Shown here: piece after piece, positions 13,327 through 24,578 of the stretch
How positions within the stretch are numbered: position 1 is the first letter of the stretch
Layout: each line of letters opens with the position of its first letter
Source: Thamnidium elegans
Lineage: Eukaryota > Mucoromycota > Mucoromycetes > Mucorales > Mucoraceae
Direction of reading: 5' to 3'
DNA: 64,000 nt
NCBI GenBank assembly: GCA_025201345.1
Contig: JAIXMG010000017.1
Span: 620,001-684,000, forward strand
Position numbers and translations under genes: made by a program
Notes under the pieces: generated by a model
What the model saw: the letters and a program-made list of their open reading frames with translations, nothing else
What the model was told of the DNA's origin: nothing
The model's database searches: none

Positions 13327-14247
13327 ATGGAGCCTGGTAATGCAATAGATTATTTTCATTACACACCCAGCAAATCACTTGCCATCATGAGTGTCGTGAC
13401 ATATGTCTTATTGGCTATATATTTAGTAGGTCGAATATATACATCCCATAGTGCCAGTTTTATGTATATACTACCTGTTGTATCTTTTATACAGGCTACT
13501 GGTTTTTTATACAGAATCTTTTGCATAGATTCTACAACAATAGCAAAGTATATTATTATGAATTTGTTTCTGATTATTCCACCCTATGTATTACCTTTAG
13601 TTAACTACATGGCTCTTGGAAAGTTTATCCGCGCATCAAATATTCAAACAAACCGCTTTTTTTTAAATCCCACCTTTGTTACTTGGTTCTTCTTTGTAGT
13701 TAACATTTTTACATTTTGGGTACAAAGAATCTATAACGATGGTGACATGAACTCTGAAGCTGTGAAACTTGGTGTCGTTTATATCTTGTTAGACCTTTGT
13801 GTATATTCTATATTATCTACTTGCTTTATCTTTGTCGCGACTTATGTTTATCAAAATCCCAAGTACGTCTGTCAATCCCAAAATCAGCCAGATGGCAAAG
13901 GAAAGTTTTTCTTTGCTATATATGCAACATCTTTATTGCAGTTTATTCGTACAATATACTCTTCTTGTAAATATGCTACTGGATTAGATGGTTATATCGC
14001 GAGTTCCGAATGGGCTTTCTATATATTTGATGCGCTTCCTATAATGTTAGGTTTTACAACTTACTGTATATTATTCTTAGGTGACTATCTCCCTAAAGAA
14101 GATCATTCAAATCATAGATACGATCAATTATCCATATTTGATAATACGGATGAAGAAGATTCCGATATGTATCCTAATGGTGGCAAACACGTTGCTGTTT
14201 TTAATAATGTTCAAAGTGTGAACTATAGCATTGGGTTAGATCCTTAA
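13327..14247 (+). CDS. RTA1-like seven-transmembrane protein
   Basis: Single-exon gene of 306 residues for a fungal RTA1/RTM1-family membrane protein; family members in yeast (RTA1, RSB1, PUG1) affect resistance to azoles or sphingoid bases or lipid and haem movement. The start YFHYTPSKSLAIMSVVTYV fits the family N terminus. Seven hydrophobic segments alternate with short loops. The family's C-terminal block is present as a diverged IRTIYSSCKYATGLDGYIAS followed by EWAFYIFDALPIMLGF. A polar acidic tail of about 50 residues follows. Its substrate cannot be read from sequence. It stands alone with more than 1 kb of empty sequence on both sides and is not disrupted. Confidence 0.85.
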   Translation: MEPGNAIDYFHYTPSKSLAIMSVVTYVLLAIYLVGRIYTSHSASFMYILPVVSFIQATGFLYRIFCIDSTTIAKYIIMNLFLIIPPYVLPLVNYMALGKFIRASNIQTNRFFLNPTFVTWFFFVVNIFTFWVQRIYNDGDMNSEAVKLGVVYILLDLCVYSILSTCFIFVATYVYQNPKYVCQSQNQPDGKGKFFFAIYATSLLQFIRTIYSSCKYATGLDGYIASSEWAFYIFDALPIMLGFTTYCILFLGDYLPKEDHSNHRYDQLSIFDNTDEEDSDMYPNGGKHVAVFNNVQSVNYSIGLDP

Positions 14248-14274
14248 CTCATATATGCAATATATTCTCATTTT

Positions 14275-14330
<56 letters not shown>
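14275..14330. repeat. (TAG)n microsatellite
   Basis: About 18 uninterrupted TAG units lying 28 bases after the stop codon of the RTA1-like gene, probably inside its 3' untranslated region. Likely length-polymorphic. Confidence 0.97.
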
Positions 14331-16030
14331 ACTGTAGTATATGCAATTTTCCTATCCTTCAAAATATAACTTTTCCATCCTCAATATATATAAACATCTA
14401 CCCATACAGTCGTGTTTAAAATAAAATGTTATCAGCTAGTTGTTTTGAAATTCGTAATTTTTACTCCTGTTCATACAGCTATTTTCATTTTTTGTTGTTG
14501 TTCTTCATGTAACGTACGTGGCCTTTTGCACAAGGTAGATATATCCTTTTCACTGTTTTTTTTTGATGATATGTATAGCCTTGTTTTTTTTATTTATCTT
14601 TAAAGAAAACACCAGTGCTTATATCTTGCAATTATTTCTATTGCAAGTAGACCTGTGAGCTTGTGACTTTGATATATAAACTATGTTTTTAAGAAAAAAC
14701 GGGGAAAGTAACCCCGAAAAAAAAGAATGGCAAGCCCCGATAAACCTATAGCGAGGGAGGATGACGCATCACGACCGTGTGTCGCCCGTCTAGCTTCTAC
14801 TGAAATGCACTCTTCATTGTAACAAACAAATGTACCATTTACAGGTTTTGTTTTTGCTCCGGAAGCGGCAATTGTAGTTCTAGTAGGATGGAATAATTTT
14901 CTGAAACAAAAACACAGGTCTGAATGGAATTGTGTTCATTTGTTATACACACAGAAGTATAAAGACTATGCTTTTTTTTTGTTTCCATGGACTTCCTTAT
15001 CTTGTATGACCTTTGATAGTCGATCCTATCCCGTATACCCTATCACCGACAAATATTATCAGAATAGACTTACTACCAGAAGTAACATAATTACGCTCTT
15101 TTGAACAAAGTCTATCTACATATTTTCTATTTTATAACTCGTATGTTCTTCTTCACTTTATTTGTTTTTAATAGTAGTAAAATTCTCGAAGTCTTGCACT
15201 CGCTTATTTTCGTTTCTTGTAAAAGGCTTCGACTTCATTAGCGTTGATACAGCTTAGGATAAAAAGTGGTAAAGTTTGGAAAGGATTATTAAAAGTGTAT
15301 AAAACAACAGATAATATGAAAGTAATAAAAGTAGTGAGCACCAGATTATTAGCTGTCAACTTAGAAAGACTTCTAGATTATTTATTTATTTATGAAAAGC
15401 GATATTCAACAACGAGTCTTCAAGAAAGTATAGTCAAGCAAAGTATAATTTACAATGGGACTTATATCAGTTCAAAGAGTATGGGGAATATAAATAGATT
15501 CACAAAGAATAAAAGAAATGAAGTTTACTTAGACTTATGGTAATGAAATATCTGCAATTAATCCTAAATCTGTTGTTCTCCAAGAAATGTATTAAAACAA
15601 ATGGGAGTCAATCAGTGAGAAATTATAGAGGGATATTTAAGAAAACCAAGTGGTGAAGTTACTAAACTTATTTTACCAAGAACTTTCGTTTCATTTTATT
15701 AAATAAAAAGAAAGGTATTTATATATAAATTAATAATTTGTGTTACCCTTATTTTTAAAAGAGCGTAACAAGGTTTCTGGAATGCGACAGTTTTTTTTTT
15801 TTTGTTCTTTTTATTTCTTTGTAACCGCTCCCTTACTTTTCTTTGTCTACTACAGTAATAGATATCTTTTGAGTAAGCCTTAAAAGTAGTAGGTAGGTTT
15901 AATTAAGACGCGTATTCGATGCTACTAGGCTCTAAATATTTTTTTCATAAGAGAATATCATCCATCGAAATCAGAACTTACTCGAACTTTTTTCATGTCA
16001 AAAAAAAGAGCTAAATATAGTATTTTTCAA
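14331..16030. other. Intergenic with a GC-richer island
   Basis: No certain gene. At 14699-14716 a perfect short hairpin (cgggg ... ccccg) opens a GC-richer island (about 14699-14800) that stands out from the AT-rich surroundings; it may be an old repeat or a structured RNA. A 99-codon open frame at 15244-15543 (+) is Lys/Leu/Tyr-rich, has no recognisable motif and I do not call it a gene. Poly-T runs occur at 14971-14979 and 15791-15802. Confidence 0.4.
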
Positions 16031-16600
16031 TTAAGTTGCTGTTTCACGACAAACTATAGAATTTCCTTCGAAGTCGTAAAGGGCCATGGGACATCGAAGG
16101 CTTTGTGAACTAAACACCGAAAATAAAGAGGGAGCATCGATCTTAAAGCAATGTAAAACACTTGGTTGAGGTGAGTGTAGTAGTGATACGCAAGATTTTT
16201 CATATCCTGTACGCTGCATCATATCACTGACCATCAATAAAGATGAAAATAAATACGCTACGTTATTCCACTTCAATTTTTGGGAATATACGGCATTAGG
16301 AAGTTTGTCACTAAAACAACGTACTTGAATTTATTTTCTTGTGAATGTAAGACGTGAAATATCATTGAGTTCCACAGCTGTAATTTATTCGCGTGGTATT
16401 TGAAAATAGCTTGGCGTATGGTGGATCCTAGTATAGCTAAGAGTCTTCTTGTTATATCCGTATCCAATTCGCTTGCCAATTCATTTTCTTTTTCAATGGC
16501 TCTTTCGGCTACTTTAGGATTTAGAATCTCAAGAACTTCTAATTCTATGTCATCATTAGGATCTATATTGGAAGAAAAATTAGTAGCGGCAGCTCTCTAA
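16031..16600 (-). pseudogene. Decayed unknown ORF, one frameshift
   Basis: Two overlapping minus-strand frames read on from each other if one base is allowed for near 16310. The upstream half has an acidic start (NDDIELEVLEILNPK) then ASELDTDITRRLLAILGST and LQLWNSMIFHVLHSQENK; the downstream half continues KLKWNNVAYLFSSLLMVSDM to CRETAT. It looks like a once-coding, helix-rich protein and could be a transposon-derived gene. I recognise no family. No good start codon or promoter is evident. Confidence 0.35.
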
Positions 16601-17073
16601 AATATAATTTAAAAGTATGAGTATTAATGATAATACACAATAAAATTACTTTTTTAGAAGTGATGCCTGAATGTTCGTATAAAAACGATTGTTTTAAAAA
16701 GGATAACGGACGAACAATGATGGGTTATAATAATTTAAATAGTTCTTGAACTCACCCAAGCTATTGTACAGAAAAATATACTGTATATATTTTTCAAGCA
16801 TTAAATTCTATTAAAAACTTTATTGTTATCAATTAAAATAGTACAGAGCTATGTATTAAAATGACACATAGTTAATTATTTTATATGATTTATTTCATTA
16901 TATTCTCTCTATCATTTCGATTCTTATTATTTTTGCTTATGAATAATATTGGTAAATAATATACTCTTGAAGACTAGAAGCTTTCATATAATTTCTTCGT
17001 AAATTAAATAAACACATCTCGAAAATAGTTGAAGATTTCCTGTTTATATATTTAGTAGTTTTGTTAAATTGTA

Positions 17074-17207
17074 TTCCACCCTGAAATCGAATAGTGGTAA
17101 TAGTGGTGTTAAAGCGGGGGGGGGGGACTGAAGACCTCTTGGAGAAATCCACCCTTAAATAGAACCTACCCTTAAATCGAACACCTTTAAATAGAGCCGC
17201 TACTGTA
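17074..17207 (-). mobile_element. MITE copy, truncated at its inner end
   Basis: Reverse-oriented, diverged copy of the complete element at 55936-56111. Read on the minus strand from 17207 it begins tacagtagcggctctattt, keeps the repeated tttaagggt words, the poly-C run and the cgctttaacaccactattac core, then stops matching near 17074 without the second terminal repeat. The match runs for most of the element's length with scattered substitutions and small indels. Confidence 0.85.
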
Positions 17208-17824
17208 TAGAGTGATATAAGTAAGTATATAAATATGAAAAGAATAAAAAAGTCGTATTTTGCGAAGTAAACAAATCATGCAAAAAAAAAAGGGGGGGGG
17301 GAAGTAGTACATTTCTTTAGGGCTTTGGAAGCAGACGTTGGAACAAGTTTTAGTATATTGCTATATTACTTTAAAATACTTTGGTCTCTCACTATTACCT
17401 TACCACAGTTTCTATCCAATACCACCCGTAAAGTTAGAAAAATATTTTTAGCTTAATAAACTATTTAAACTTAATAAACCTTCTTAACTAAATAAAACAT
17501 TTTTCCTCTATCTTTGGAGCTGTATTCTTTTACTTCTCAAGTAAATAAGAAAATACGCTGTTAGGCATGACAAAAATAATAACGTGATAAAAACACTTGA
17601 AAAAATGCATTTGTATGAATACGTTTTTCCTTTTCTTTTTGATTAAAAAAAAAGAATATCGTTTAACTTTTTTTTATTATTTAGGTTCATTGTTTGCAAG
17701 TCTTAGTAAAAGAATGGGTATATCAGTTGTACATTGATTACAGTTAGAATCGTCTTCAGTCTTATATGAAGAAGGTTCTTCTCTTCAAAGCAATATTTCT
17801 GTATATTTAACGAACTAGCTGTTT

Positions 17825-17960
17825 GGCGCTTAGTATGCTTTTGTAGGCCAGCCCTTTGGGTAGGTTGTACTGGAAAGGACCTTCCGGGAGAGCTACTACC
17901 GAACCTTCATTGTGCTGAGGTCAAGGGATCACAGAGGTGTGCATAGGGCAGCTCAGATTT
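17825..17960. other. GC-richer island of unknown nature
   Basis: A block of about 130 bases much richer in G and C than its surroundings, with several short self-complementary words (cttccgggag, ggtaggttgtac). It does not match the conserved cores of U1, U2, U4, U5, U6, SRP RNA or tRNA that I can recall. It could be a repeat fragment or a structured RNA. No open frame explains it. Confidence 0.25.
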
Positions 17961-18255
17961 TTTTTTTGTATGTATAAATTTGTGTTTTTGAGTTCCAGAA
18001 AAAGTAATTAAAAAAAGGGGAGTAGGTGGACTAGAGTTCTATGATTAAACATTCCGTTTTTACTCGGTTGAGATATCATTGGTCTCGTCTATCGAAATGA
18101 TTATTGCCTCTCAAATTTCGTTTCGAAACCTAGCATTCGGTTTTATTCCACCGCTATGTGACTTGATCTCTTACGCGCTTTAACAAAACTTGGGTATATT
18201 ATAAAAAAAAGTTTTATTCCCCTTAAGGAAATATAATTATTTTCAAAGCTACATA

Positions 18256-19083
18256 ATGTCAACAGCTGTAAGTTCAAGGTTATTCAATATTGTATATGCT
18301 AATTCCTAAAATTAGAACGAGCAATCACAACTAATGGAACGGCCCGAGTGGTACACAAAGGCTCAAGATTACTGGAATGGAGTTACTCCTACAGTTGATG
18401 GCATGTTGGGAGGATTTGCTGTAGTAGATCCTGTTGATGTCAAGGGTTCGCTTGATTTTGTTGATGAATTTGTACATGGTAAAAAGGGAACGAACAATGT
18501 AATGGTAAAGAAACCTGTCCTTACCGATGGATATGCTTGTGATTGTGGAGCAGGTATTGGGCGAGTTACCAAAAATTTCTTATTGCAAGTGCCATTTAAA
18601 AAGGTGGATCTTGTTGAGCAAGCACCTTCATTTTGTGAACAAGCCAAGAAGGAATATTTAGCTAAGGAAATTCAAGAAGGACGCGTAGGTCAAGTTATTT
18701 GTCAAGGTCTTCAAAGTTTTACACCCGAGGAAGGAAAATATGATTTAATTTGGTGTCAGTGGGTATTGGGACATTTGACGGACGGTAAATATACATGTAA
18801 AAAAAATAAATAAGTAATATTAAATTTTTGATATGTAGAGCATTTGGTTGAATTCTTTAAACGATGTGCTAAAGGCTTAAAAGTCAATGGATTAATTGGT
18901 GTCAAGGAAAATAATGCATCGGGTGAAGCATTGATCGATGATGAAGATAGTAGTGTAACCAGACCTAATGATGAATTAAAAAGGTTATTCAAGGAAGCAG
19001 GTTTAACACTAATTAAAGAAGAAGTTCAAAGAGGACTTCCTCAAGGTTTATTTGCAGTTAGAATGTATATGTTGAAGAAATAA
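18256..19083 (+). CDS. Protein N-terminal methyltransferase 1 (NTMT1/Tae1)
   Basis: SAM-dependent enzyme that methylates the alpha-amino group of proteins with an X-Pro-Lys start, such as ribosomal proteins and RCC1. Exons 18256-18267, 18316-18784 and 18839-19083 join in frame to 241 residues, close to human NTMT1 and yeast Tae1. Visible family features: WYTKAQDYWNGVTPTVDGML at the N terminus, the SAM-binding motif I DCGAGIGRVTKNFL, motif post I VDLVEQAPSF, the IWCQWVLGHLTD active-site block and GVKENN. The 4-codon first exon (MSTA) is short but in frame; the ATG at 18334 inside exon 2 is an alternative. Its stop (19081-19083) is one base from the stop of the opposite-strand ABC gene. RCC1, a known substrate class, is encoded 10 kb upstream, probably by chance. 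Confidence 0.92.
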
Positions 19084-19084
19084 A

Positions 19085-19902
19085 CTATTTATTATTCATT
19101 TCTATTGTTGTTGTTGAGCTATTTGTATCACCATTCTCATTGTCATTAATAGAAGAATTCTGAGATTTTGATAGTGTGAGGGTATGTGTAGCTACTCGTT
19201 GTTGTTGCCTTGGATCATGTGTAATCCAAATACAGGTCTTTGATTTTAAATATTTCTCAACCAATTCAACTGATTCAGGATCCAGTGCAGAAGTAGGTTC
19301 TATGTAAACCCCCCCCAATGAATTTAAGTTAAATGTAATAAACCAAAATATAATAATTACCATCTAATAATAAAACATCAGGATTTAAAGCAACTGCGAT
19401 AGCTAATGCTACTCTTTGCATTTCTCCACCAGATAAGTTTTCCCATTTTTCTTCAAAATGGCTTCGCGATAAATTCCATTTTAAACCAATATCTACGGGA
19501 TCGTCAGTTTGTTTATGTTTTTGACTCGCATACCTCTTCACCATTTTAAAGAAATCAAGTGGTGTACCAGGATGAACAGAAGGTCTTTGCGGTACGTACA
19601 TCACACGAGACCTCCAAACTGGTACTGTATAATCTTTGACATCTTTATCATATAAAGTAGAATAACCTCTTTCATATGGAATTAGTTCTGCAATACATTT
19701 TAATAAAGTCGTTTTACTTGAAATTAAAACAGGATTAATGTTGTACTACATACAAAGCCAAGTTTGAATTAAGTTACCCAACTCCACTTGGTCCGCTCAT
19801 AACAAGTATATCCCCTTCTTCTAGTTCAAAACTAATATCTCTAAATAGCCACCTTCCATCGGGCAATTGCATTGATATATCATGTGCTTGGAATAAAGCC
19901 AT
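19085..19902 (-). CDS. Bacterial-type ABC ATPase, FetA/STAR1-like, lone nucleotide-binding domain
   Basis: Three exons (19902-19778, 19716-19361, 19299-19085) join in frame to 231 residues: one complete ABC nucleotide-binding domain and nothing else. Walker A is SGPSGVGKTTLLK (split by intron 1), Q-loop MYVPQRPSVHPGTP, signature LSGGEMQRVALAIA, Walker B DVLLLDEPTSALD (split by intron 2), H-loop WITHD. The Q-loop sequence and 230-residue size resemble bacterial FetA (iron export, paired with the FetB permease) and plant STAR1 (aluminium tolerance, paired with STAR2) rather than fungal full-length transporters. No permease lies in this window, so a partner should be encoded elsewhere. The Ser/Asn-rich tail after the H-loop is not seen in the bacterial proteins. 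The family call is from motif memory; the substrate is unknown. Confidence 0.85.
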
Positions 19903-20112
19903 TTTAATTTAATTTCAAAATCGAAAGAAAAAGAAAAAAAGACTATCGCCATTTTTATTCTTTGAAAATGTTATATACTCCACCCGTTTTAGCTGTCACA
20001 CACCTTTATTAAGTTTTTTTTTTTTGTGATGACACTGGATGTACAATTATCCGTAATCTTTTCTGCAATAGGATTTAAAAAATAAAAATGCACTTTTTTT
20101 TTTTTTACAAAC
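19903..20112. promoter_or_regulatory. Shared divergent promoter region
   Basis: The 210 bases between the divergently transcribed ABC ATPase gene (-) and the BRCC36 gene (+) must hold both start regions. Long A/T runs occur at 20015-20025 and 20093-20106. No specific factor site can be claimed. Confidence 0.5.
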
Positions 20113-20274
20113 ATGTTGGGTCAAGTAAATCTTCCTGCAACCTTATATCGACTTATTCTTTCTCATGCCTACTCTACTGAAAAGGTAATCATAAAAAAAA
20201 AGAAAAAGAATCTTAGCAATGACTCATTTTATACATTAGGAAGAGATTATTGGCATGCTGATTGGATACTGGGA

Positions 20275-20312
<38 letters not shown>

Positions 20313-21372
20313 ATACAAAAGTTTCAGGATGAGTAAACCTTACTTTCATTTTAGACCGTATCTAGTAACAATCCGTATATTAGCACTAAAACTGTAGCGC
20401 AAATAGAATATATTTCATTTTTAAGTAGGTCTGATAAGCGTAAGGATCGTGTAGAGATTGCGTCAGAAAGTCTACATTTAGCTGTAGAAGAAGCCGAAGA
20501 ATTCAGTAAACACACTGGGAAAGATATGATGGTGATAGGATGGGTAAAATTTAAGTAATCAATGTAGTTGTATATAATCTAATGATATATATAGTATCAT
20601 AGTCATCCGCATATAACTGTATTACCGTCACATGTTGGTAAATATAAAGCAAATTAAACGTAAATTTATTACATGTCATTTAAGTATTCTCCCCGTATGT
20701 AGATATAAGAACACAGTTGACACAACAGATGATGGATGAAAATTTTGTTGGGATAATTGTATCATGCTTTAATGGTGGTGCTGACAACGTATGTTATATA
20801 AAAATGTTTAAGTATACATGCATACTTATACTTATATGTCATTTAGATTGAAAAAGTTCAAATTACCTGCTTCCAATCCAAAGCAGATGCATTAACAACT
20901 ACACCGAAAAAGGTCAACGTGCCACTTATAATTTCACCTATAGAAAACGATAAATATGCAGGAGAATTATATTGGAAGTTACCAGATCATTTACACGAGG
21001 AATACAAAAAAGAATATACCGCATCAATAAATTGTATTAAATACGATTTAAGATTTATTAAAGGCGATAAACCACAAAAATCACTTCCTAATGCCATGAC
21101 TGAATTATATAATGCTGGTATTTATGGACAATTAACTACGAATTTAATTGACAACATGATTTTACCTGCGACGCATACATTAGATTTAAAAGCAATTGCG
21201 CTAGATAAAGAGGTACTTTATACAACTATATACTAACTAGAATCATACTAAGTTCATTTATTAGATTCAGGCTCTGAAAGCTAAAATGCTGTCAATGCAA
21301 CATTTAAACACGTCATTACCTAATACACACTACGATAATGATTTAATAAAATTACAAGATCATGACGAATGA
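20113..21372 (+). CDS. BRCC36-like JAMM deubiquitinase
   Basis: Zinc metalloprotease that cuts Lys63-linked ubiquitin in the BRCA1-A and BRISC complexes of animals and plants. Exons join in frame: MLGQVNLPATLYRLILSHAY; EEIIGMLIGYWE with the catalytic-site glutamate; the BRCC36 hallmark SRSDKRKDRVEIASESL; VIGW then YHSHPHITVLPSHVD across an intron, the exact JAMM motif HxHx7SxxD; MMDENFVGIIVSCFNGGADN; and a helical C terminus ending at 21372. The SDKRKDRVEI and SHPHITV-PSHVD blocks separate it from Rpn11, Csn5 and AMSH. The second intron holds a 31-nt poly-A run (about 20279-20310). BRCC36 is absent from well-studied yeasts, so its presence with all metal ligands intact is noteworthy. The KIAA0157/Abraxas-type partner is not in the window. 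Confidence 0.92.
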
Positions 21373-21398
21373 TAATTATTATTTTATTCTTTTCTCTC

Positions 21399-23729
21399 AT
21401 GGATTTTATTTCTGAACAAGAGTGCGATAACATCGTATTGAAAATTGCTTGGAAAGCATTTATTAAGACGAATTTCAGAAAAAAACAGAAAGTTTTAATA
21501 TTTCTACTTATTTAGGAATGCTGCCAATTTAAACAAAATAAAAAGAATACCGTTAAAGCGTAACACTATTTTACTATATGATGTGCCCAAGCTATGGTAA
21601 ATCTCTTTAGTTAGCATATAAGTATATGCGTATATATGACAAGTTTATCAATACTAGTGAATTGCTTGACCACTATCAGACATCTATTTCACTTAAAGTG
21701 AAGGCAAAGTTATTATTTGGCGTATCAAAAATCTTACAACAACAATCCTTCTTTTTATATGGTCGGTATATACATATAAATAACGAATAATATATACTTA
21801 GATAAAACCCTTACTTTTTATAGACGATTCAGTTCGATTATATCAAAGATTACAATCGCATTTTAGGGTTGATGTTAACCTTAAACATCCGTTTACTAGG
21901 TATCATAAGCTCAAATAATCAGGTGTTGACGCTCAGCTTATAACCTCTTTTTAAAACGAAAATAGTAAAAGGTCAATTACACTTCTTGATACTGATGATT
22001 TAATAGAATTTCAACATTCCAGTACATTATTTTCAGATTTGGTAAAGTAATGCTGGGGGGGGGGAGAATATATCTAGTAATGTAAGAGAACTAAATAACA
22101 AGAGTGTAGTTTGGCTCGCTAATAGAATTCAACATTGAACAAGAAGAGTGCTCTATATTACAGATGTCTGATACTATTTCTATTGATTTACCAGAGAACC
22201 AATTTGACTTTGCTGAATTGTTGATAAATTCATCACAAGATAACGTTGACTTCATACTTAACCAACATCCTATAATAAACCCAATTCATCAACCATTCGA
22301 TTTTATTAATATGTATGATGACATACCACAAGGTACAGAAAGAGGTGTAGAACATAACCCAAATGAATTTACTGAATACGATAGTAATATGTAAGTTTAT
22401 TTATTTTTTTCAGTTAAAATACTAAACTAATAATATCAAAGGGATTACGTCGACAATGGTGTTGATTTAAACGCAGAAGATATTTACCCTAGCGTCTTTG
22501 ATCTTCCAAATTTATCTCATTCAACCGCTTTAAGCGAGGTAATATATATATATATCGTTTTTTTTAATATAAAATAAAATACTTTTAGGCTTCCGCAAGA
22601 TCACCAAGTAGCGGTAATAATAATAACATTAATAATGTACATAATGCTCTACCTGCTCTTATCCCAGAAGAAACAGAAGAAGCAAGTATTAATACAGAAA
22701 GATGCGCCGATCTGGAAAGGATTGGATCTCTATCACCTTTGATAAATAGAGCACGTATTGTAAGAAGGATGATGTTGGAGCATGTTGAAAATACAGTTAT
22801 ACCATGGGAACGTTATACAACAGAGAATATCATTAATACAGAAAGGCCCAAATGTGACAAAGCAATAGTCCAAAGAAACCTTCGATCTCCTTCTATCATA
22901 TTTAACCCATTTCAAAAAAACCGTACGGAATTAATGGGAAAAGAATCACCATTTCTTAATATTGAAGATATTAGAAACCGATTTTTTCTTTCACGCATTT
23001 CAGAACAAGTATTTGAAAAAAAAGGGCTCATGTGTATAACTTATTAAACTATTTTACCTTATTAGTTAAATACGGAATTTTCCAGGAAGCGTATAGAGAA
23101 ATCGAGACGTGCAGATCATCGTCAAAGATCCTATTCATCTTCTGGTAGCGGTGTTCATTTACGTTCATCTTCGGGTAAAAAAATAAAATACAGTAAAATT
23201 ATATCGCATCTAATCCTATTCTCCTCCCGATTTACTGGGTATATAGATCTCACAATTACGCCTGATATGCAAAGTCTCCATTTAGGTGATATGGACTTGT
23301 AAGAATAAAAGGACCTTTTTTTATATTATTTACGTATCTCTGATTTTAAAAAATTAGACACGATGCAAGATATGCTCAAGGTACATCTTTCTTCGATATG
23401 AATGATGACGGTGACTACGATTATGAGCCAAACGGTAAGTAGGCTTCATTTCATTTAAATTTTTATTAACCTAAGAAAAAAAAAAAGATGAAGAAGGATA
23501 CCAAACCAGATTATCCGACGAAGAACCGTGTCGAAATGCTTTACAGTAAGGGAGAAAAAATAGGCATCAAAAAGAAGAGAAGTTAATTACACTTTTATGA
23601 CTTTTAGAGAAATAAGATTATTCTTACCTGAAGGTAGCGAAAAGATTCAGTTGGATGATTTGTTCCAATTAAAAAACCGATCTGGAATATCACAATTATT
23701 CTACTATACACTAGGTATAATAGAGAAAG

Positions 23730-23761
<32 letters not shown>

Positions 23762-23872
23762 GAAAAAAGAAAAGTATATTTATTAAGATTTATGGTAGAA
23801 CTTGCTTCAAAAAAGATAATATACGCAAACCAAATCGAACCTTACGGTCCTATTGAAATTCAATTCGCTTAA
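21399..23872 (+). CDS. Kleisin, Rec8/Rad21 type cohesin subunit
   Basis: Closes the SMC1-SMC3 cohesin ring. The N-terminal kleisin domain is seen in three exons: VLKIAWKAFIKTNFRKKQK (about 21430-21490), RNTILLYDVPKLC then ELLDHYQTSISLKVKAKLLF, and GVSKILQQQSFFLYD with DSVRLYQRLQSHF. The middle is a long acidic linker with internal exons all joining in frame (for example 22164-22393, 22442-22539 and 22590-23034). The C-terminal winged helix is EIRLFLPEGSEKIQLDDLFQ ... LLRFMVELASKKIIYANQIE, ending PYGPIEIQFA. The KLCELL and ILQQQSFFLYDD wording looks closer to Rec8 (meiotic) than to mitotic Rad21, but this is a judgement by eye. The start is uncertain: the ATG at 21399 is only 26 bases past the BRCC36 stop, and the first intron (about 21491-21557) uses a less usual donor (gtttta). 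Confidence 0.72.
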
Positions 23873-24578
23873 AAAATTATATACGTAACTTAAAGATAAT
23901 GAGAGAAAGAGAGAGAGAAAAGTGCTAGAAAGACATAAACATGCAATAATAAAAAGTAATATAATGTAATAGCGTAATTGAGTATTTTTTTTTTTTTTTT
24001 TTTTTTTTTCAAAAAGCATATACAATAAAAAAGAAAAATAATAGTAACTTGTAGTATGTGTAATTAGATGTTAAAAGATAGTATATAAATGCTTGCCTAT
24101 AAATCTCGGTAGCGGCGATTACCAGATGCTTTCATGACTTATATTTATGATGGAACTGTGTTTATATTCTCCTTCTGCGCGTAAATGATTCTAGTAATAA
24201 TCCAAGTTCTCGGGAAGAGTATGAACAGATACAATTATCAAATAAGAAATTTAATGGTCGGTACATTTTTAGTAGCGGAGGAAGTAAAGGAAAGGTAGAA
24301 CTTTATGTAATACATCAATTTATGTTTCGTCCAAACAGGTCAATTAGGTTACTAGTTAGGTGATCAGTAATTCAAATTTGTGGCGACATGCACCGAAAAT
24401 CTGCGTATACCTTCGAATTACCTATACACGTAATACTAGGTAGTAAAAAGAAAAAGTAGACGTAACTACCGATAAAAAAAAATGGCACTTTCACAGAAAA
24501 GATATTAAATTTGGGTATCAAACAGAGAACAATAAAAACATATTTTTTATTAGTATTATTATTACATTGTACATTTTA
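23873..24578. other. Intergenic
   Basis: Between the 3' ends of the kleisin gene (+) and the TMEM94-like gene (-). Contains a (GA)n-like stretch at 23899-23920 and a 27-nt poly-T run at 23983-24009. I see no gene or RNA. Confidence 0.5.

Larger units (their letters stand above)
16601..18255. other. Intergenic, repeat-bearing
   Basis: No gene seen. Contains a truncated MITE copy (listed separately), G runs at 17116-17126 and 17292-17301, and a GC-richer block at about 17825-17960 of unknown nature. The last 150 bases lead into the NTMT1 gene. Confidence 0.45.

Noticed and set aside
15244..15543. 99-codon open frame on the + strand
   Set aside because: Lysine- and tyrosine-rich sequence with no motif, no flanking exons and no promoter context; such frames are common by chance in AT-rich DNA.
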